Below, piece after piece: positions 45,022 through 47,581 of a stretch of 47,581 bases of DNA. This stretch comes from Verrucomicrobiales bacterium. Lineage in GTDB: Bacteria; Verrucomicrobiota; Verrucomicrobiia; Verrucomicrobiales; DEV007. Where the stretch lies: contig JAPYUT010000030.1 in NCBI GenBank assembly GCA_029940475.1, positions 1-47,581 of the forward strand, in the 5' to 3' direction. Position 1 is the stretch's first letter, and each line of letters starts with the position of its first letter. The position numbers were made by a program, and so were the translations under genes. A model generated the notes under the pieces. That model was not told where the DNA came from. It saw only the letters and a program-made list of their open reading frames with translations, and did no database searches.

Positions 45022-46272
45022 TTACGATTGAGGATGGCCGCACGATGCCATTAGGGCACGGTCGAAATCACCACCCACAACCAGCACTGAAGCAATTTGT
45101 GCTCCCTCAGGCATCCCGATGAAGCCCACGGAAACCCGCTTCTCCTCCGGCGCACCCGGTTGACCGGCTGACAACACGTCATCAAAGCGCTCTGCCCACT
45201 TCGCCGCACAACCAAGCGCCACGGCATAGGGCAGGAGCTGATCATGGTGCGCCATGCTCAGTTCCGGAGCGTAGGCCAGTTTGGCATACTTCCCACCGGA
45301 GCCGTTCATATACATTCGGAGTCCCTCAATATGGTCCGTCACCTGTCGCCCCTTGGGTGAATAGCGCTTCATGAGAGTGAAAAACCGGGCGTTCAGGATA
45401 TAACCGAAAATCATCCATCCTGCCACGTGGAGCAACCCCGGTATGGTATACAAATCCATGGAAAGTTTACCCAGTATGATTCCAAAACACAGGCCTAAAA
45501 ACCCGAGACCGAACCCGGGACCCATGTCGCGCGCTCTCAGCAAGGTGATACCTCCTTGGCAAAAGAAAAGAACCAAGGCCCAAAAGCCAGTCAAGCAAAC
45601 TCCCAATACCAAGTTCAACAGGACAGGGTTCTCTTTCACGTTGTTTACAATCTCACTGTTGAGCACACCCGGATCAAAACTCAAGAACCCTCCTCCCAGC
45701 AATGAAATCCATACCCCGAGGGTTACCCATCGCCGGTTATTCACCCGGTAACCCTTCTTTAACTGTTCGTTCAACTTGCCCTTTAAACCATCCCAGGCAG
45801 CCCGGCAGGCTCTACTGGAATCCTTCCGTCCCGTTCCGCCCAAGCTAAAACTTTTCCGCCCCAGGTCAGGGTCGATATGCCCCTCATGAAAAAGGGCGCT
45901 GTAGACAGAGGCTTCATCGGCGAGGAGTTGCGCGTTACCCAGCCCAAGGTCATGCAGGAGAAACGTAGACCCATTCTGCTCGATCCTCAGCACGCCTTTC
46001 TCCGCAAGCCCGACCACGGCCGCGGTGAAACACCCGGCGTCAAAACCCATGGGGGCTCCCCAGAGATAACGCAGGGCCGCAGGAGAGTATCCCTCCGGAG
46101 GCTCCCACATCGGCACAGCGGCAGCCTTGCGGGGATCGCGCCCCACCAGCACCCAGGCAAACAGGTAATAGCCAAGAGCCCCGAGGAAAATGACCTCACC
46201 CCGCAGAAAGGGAAGACCCTCCCACAGGTCCTGGAAACCCTTCAGGAGGGCATTGAATTCTTCTGTGCCCAA
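45022..46272 (-). CDS. DUF2207-like membrane protein lacking most of the N-terminal domain
   Basis: 416 residues. The segment VGRDPRKAAAVPMWEPPEGYSPAALRYL and AEKGVLRIEQNGSTFLL match the middle of DUF2207 membrane proteins (GRDP, then a PP-x-LSPA motif, then a winged-helix-like domain). Four or so membrane segments follow, then the cytoplasmic FFTLMKRYSPKGRQVTDHIEGLRMYM motif also typical of the family. Full-length members are ~550-650 residues with a ~200-residue exported beta domain first; here only ~30 residues precede the first membrane span. The glycine-rich C-terminal tail is also absent. It is either a short member or a truncated gene. The DUF1080 gene stops 5 bp upstream of it. Confidence 0.8.
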   Translation of the reverse strand: MGTEEFNALLKGFQDLWEGLPFLRGEVIFLGALGYYLFAWVLVGRDPRKAAAVPMWEPPEGYSPAALRYLWGAPMGFDAGCFTAAVVGLAEKGVLRIEQNGSTFLLHDLGLGNAQLLADEASVYSALFHEGHIDPDLGRKSFSLGGTGRKDSSRACRAAWDGLKGKLNEQLKKGYRVNNRRWVTLGVWISLLGGGFLSFDPGVLNSEIVNNVKENPVLLNLVLGVCLTGFWALVLFFCQGGITLLRARDMGPGFGLGFLGLCFGIILGKLSMDLYTIPGLLHVAGWMIFGYILNARFFTLMKRYSPKGRQVTDHIEGLRMYMNGSGGKYAKLAYAPELSMAHHDQLLPYAVALGCAAKWAERFDDVLSAGQPGAPEEKRVSVGFIGMPEGAQIASVLVVGGDFDRALMASCGHPQS

Positions 46273-46277
46273 CGCCC

Positions 46278-46985
46278 CTAGAACTTCATCGGGATTATCC
46301 TGATATTGCGGTAGGCCACCGGGCCATGGTCGCCCTGGAACATGATCGGTCCCGTGGCGGCCTCCTTACCCTTTACGCCGCTTGGCGTGGGCCCCTTCAT
46401 TTCAACATTCTCGTGCAGGATCTTGCCGTTCAACGCAACCTTGATAAACCTGGCATTGCCGGTCTTCTTGCCATCTGCCCCAAAAGCCGGAGCCTTGAAA
46501 TCAATCACGTATTTCTGCCACTCTCCGGGTTTCCTGCAGGCATTCACCTTGGGTGGCTGTGCACCGTAGATAGCTCCCATGTCGCCACCGCCCAGTTTCG
46601 CCCGGCCATAGCTGTCGAGCACCTGCACCTCATATTCGCCCATCACGTAGACGCCGGAATTGGCTCCCTTGGGAACCATCACCTCAAGCTCAATGCGGCA
46701 GCTGCCCCACTTCTCCTTGGAATAAATGTCCCAACTCTGCCCGTGACCGCTGACCTTGTTCACCATGGCACCTTCCCCGTCAGCAACTGCAAGGGTCTTG
46801 GCATTCTCCTTGGACTGGGACGGCACACCGACCATCCAGGCGTTTTTCCCCTTGCCCTTGGCCTTGGTCATCCAGTTATCAAGGTCCTTGCCGTTGAAGG
46901 GAGTTGACCCCTTCTCCCCGGAAAACCCGGTAACGTTAAGAGCGAAAAAGGTGATTAGTGAAATAGTAAGTAAGCTAATTTTCAT
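46278..46985 (-). CDS. Exported DUF1080 (3-keto-disaccharide hydrolase-type) protein
   Basis: From ATG 46985 the protein is 235 residues, with signal peptide MKISLLTISLITFFALNVTGFSG. The frame extends 15 codons further to 47030, but those residues are arginine-rich and precede the signal. DUF1080 landmarks are PFNGKDLDNWM near the start of the mature part, GANSGVYVMGEYEVQVLDSYG (beta-jelly-roll strands), WQKYVIDFKAP and GPIMFQGDHGPVAYRNIRI. The fold is concanavalin-like, and characterised relatives cleave 3-keto sugars. It is upstream of the DUF2207-like gene with 5 bp between, suggesting one transcript. No Shine-Dalgarno precedes the ATG. Confidence 0.92.
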   Translation of the reverse strand: MKISLLTISLITFFALNVTGFSGEKGSTPFNGKDLDNWMTKAKGKGKNAWMVGVPSQSKENAKTLAVADGEGAMVNKVSGHGQSWDIYSKEKWGSCRIELEVMVPKGANSGVYVMGEYEVQVLDSYGRAKLGGGDMGAIYGAQPPKVNACRKPGEWQKYVIDFKAPAFGADGKKTGNARFIKVALNGKILHENVEMKGPTPSGVKGKEAATGPIMFQGDHGPVAYRNIRIIPMKF

Positions 46986-47236
46986 GGTTGCAGGAGTTGA
47001 CCGCCGGCAGGAGAACAATCTCACCCGCAATGCGTGCAGTCACGCAAATACTCACTTTGGTTGCAGCCGAAAGTCAAGGACCTAACAATCAACCCCGCAG
47101 GACATCATGGCTTTGTCAAAAACTGTATTGACTATCACAAGGACAATTTAGCAAAATACGACATAGACAGGAATGGATCCTGCCACGGAGAAATATATCC
47201 AAGATAGCAAACAATATATACACACCTTGCAATAAG
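46986..47236. promoter_or_regulatory. Divergent region between the DUF1080 gene and the last partial gene
   Basis: 251 bp, AT-rich toward the right. A TTGACT at 47128-47133 with CAAAAT 18 bp on (47152-47157) is a possible rightward promoter, with the -10 box matching at four of six. No other element is seen. Confidence 0.3.
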
Positions 47237-47581
47237 ATGAAGATGAAGATGAACAAGATCACGATAAAACAAGCAACCCTGCTCTCAGTAGTATCGCTTG
47301 CACTTGCAAGCTCATCAAATGCCGCGCTCTTGATCGATTTCAACTCGAACGCAGCCAGCAATGAGGAAGGCTACCAGGCCTACAATGCCGCACACGAGAA
47401 CGCCGCTTCCTTTGTCACCACCAGCTACAATACCTCCTTCGCAATCACCGGTGCGGCGGCAGTCACCCTGCTGCCCGAGTGGACCAACAGCACCGATCAG
47501 CGCGTTCGGCAGATGATCCAACGCAGCGACGGCCAGACAAACAGCTGGACAGGCGACAACCAGGCCATGCTGCGCGACTGG
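47237..47581 (+). CDS. Exported protein, 3' end outside window
   Basis: The frame is open from ATG 47237 to the right edge (115 codons). Three in-frame ATGs (47237, 47243, 47249) fall in an ATGAAG repeat; any could start the protein. The N-terminus is a signal peptide: MKMKMNK, then a hydrophobic stretch with SVVSLALASSSNAA, followed by LLIDFNSNAAS. That A-A-L-[LI]-x-x-F start of the mature protein is common in the large families of exported verrucomicrobial proteins that end in PEP-CTERM-type anchors. The C-terminus is not in the window, so this cannot be tested here. The visible 95 residues look beta-rich with acidic loops. Confidence 0.8.
   Translation, partial: MKMKMNKITIKQATLLSVVSLALASSSNAALLIDFNSNAASNEEGYQAYNAAHENAASFVTTSYNTSFAITGAAAVTLLPEWTNSTDQRVRQMIQRSDGQTNSWTGDNQAMLRDW

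Noticed and set aside
1..47581. CRISPR arrays, insertion sequences, prophage or toxin-antitoxin genes
   Set aside because: No regularly spaced repeats, transposase, integrase or phage genes and no recognisable toxin-antitoxin pair were seen anywhere in the window.

Overview
The window is about 47.6 kb of moderately GC-rich bacterial chromosome. The gene content points to a Gram-negative member of the PVC group, most likely Verrucomicrobiota. Supporting signs are a Tat-exported DUF1501 protein, an exported sulfatase, a DUF1080 protein, a Tat-exported Gfo/Idh/MocA oxidoreductase, a mutarotase-like kelch domain fused to a sodium/solute symporter, a CRTAC1-type FG-GAP/ASPIC protein, and very large secreted multidomain proteins. 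Many genes have no clear Shine-Dalgarno sequence; carB is a clear exception. The phylum call rests on recognising families, not on a tree.

Layout. Positions 1-4.3 kb (minus strand): a truncated membrane/SRPBCC gene, the kelch-symporter fusion and an overlapping truncated haemoglobin. 4.4-5.2 kb: tRNA-Ser(CGA) with a good promoter, then a second partial copy of its 3' end 589 bp downstream; the AT-richer segment between them contains a run of hairpins ending in a terminator. 5.2-12.7 kb: DUF1501 protein, cysS and a 1368-residue secreted protein in which beta-sandwich modules appear to be inserted into alternate cadherin-like repeats. 12.7-19.9 kb: a lipoprotein, a GT4 glycosyltransferase, the mcsA-mcsB-clpC operon and ilvE. 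19.9-23.8 kb: a LolD-like ATPase without a partner, trmL, rplU-rpmA, a LysR regulator and a HAD phosphatase. 23.9-35.4 kb: the ASPIC protein, carB, a 1410-residue kexin/furin-like protease, a prepilin-like protein and a small exported protein. 35.5-43.2 kb: a PHP phosphatase overlapping a divergent dihydropteroate synthase homologue, a sulfatase behind rpmB, lysA, bioB and two exported proteins of unknown function. 43.5-47.6 kb: Gfo/Idh oxidoreductase, a strong bidirectional terminator, an N-terminally short DUF2207-like membrane protein, a DUF1080 protein and the start of another exported protein.

How the genes fit together. Housekeeping genes (cysS, ilvE, trmL, rplU, rpmA, carB, rpmB, lysA, bioB) are interleaved with exported proteins typical of a bacterium that scavenges sulfated or complex saccharides: sulfatase, DUF1080, oxidoreductase, mutarotase-symporter. 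The best-defined functional unit is mcsA-mcsB-clpC, which predicts protein-arginine phosphorylation coupled to Clp proteolysis in a Gram-negative lineage, with no ctsR in the window. The most unusual observations are the nested-domain architecture of the 1368-residue protein, the kexin-like protease carrying a C9 tract in its signal-peptide codons, the tRNA-Ser duplication with its RNA-like hairpin string, and the divergent DHPS homologue. No CRISPR array, insertion sequence, transposase, integrase or phage gene was seen.
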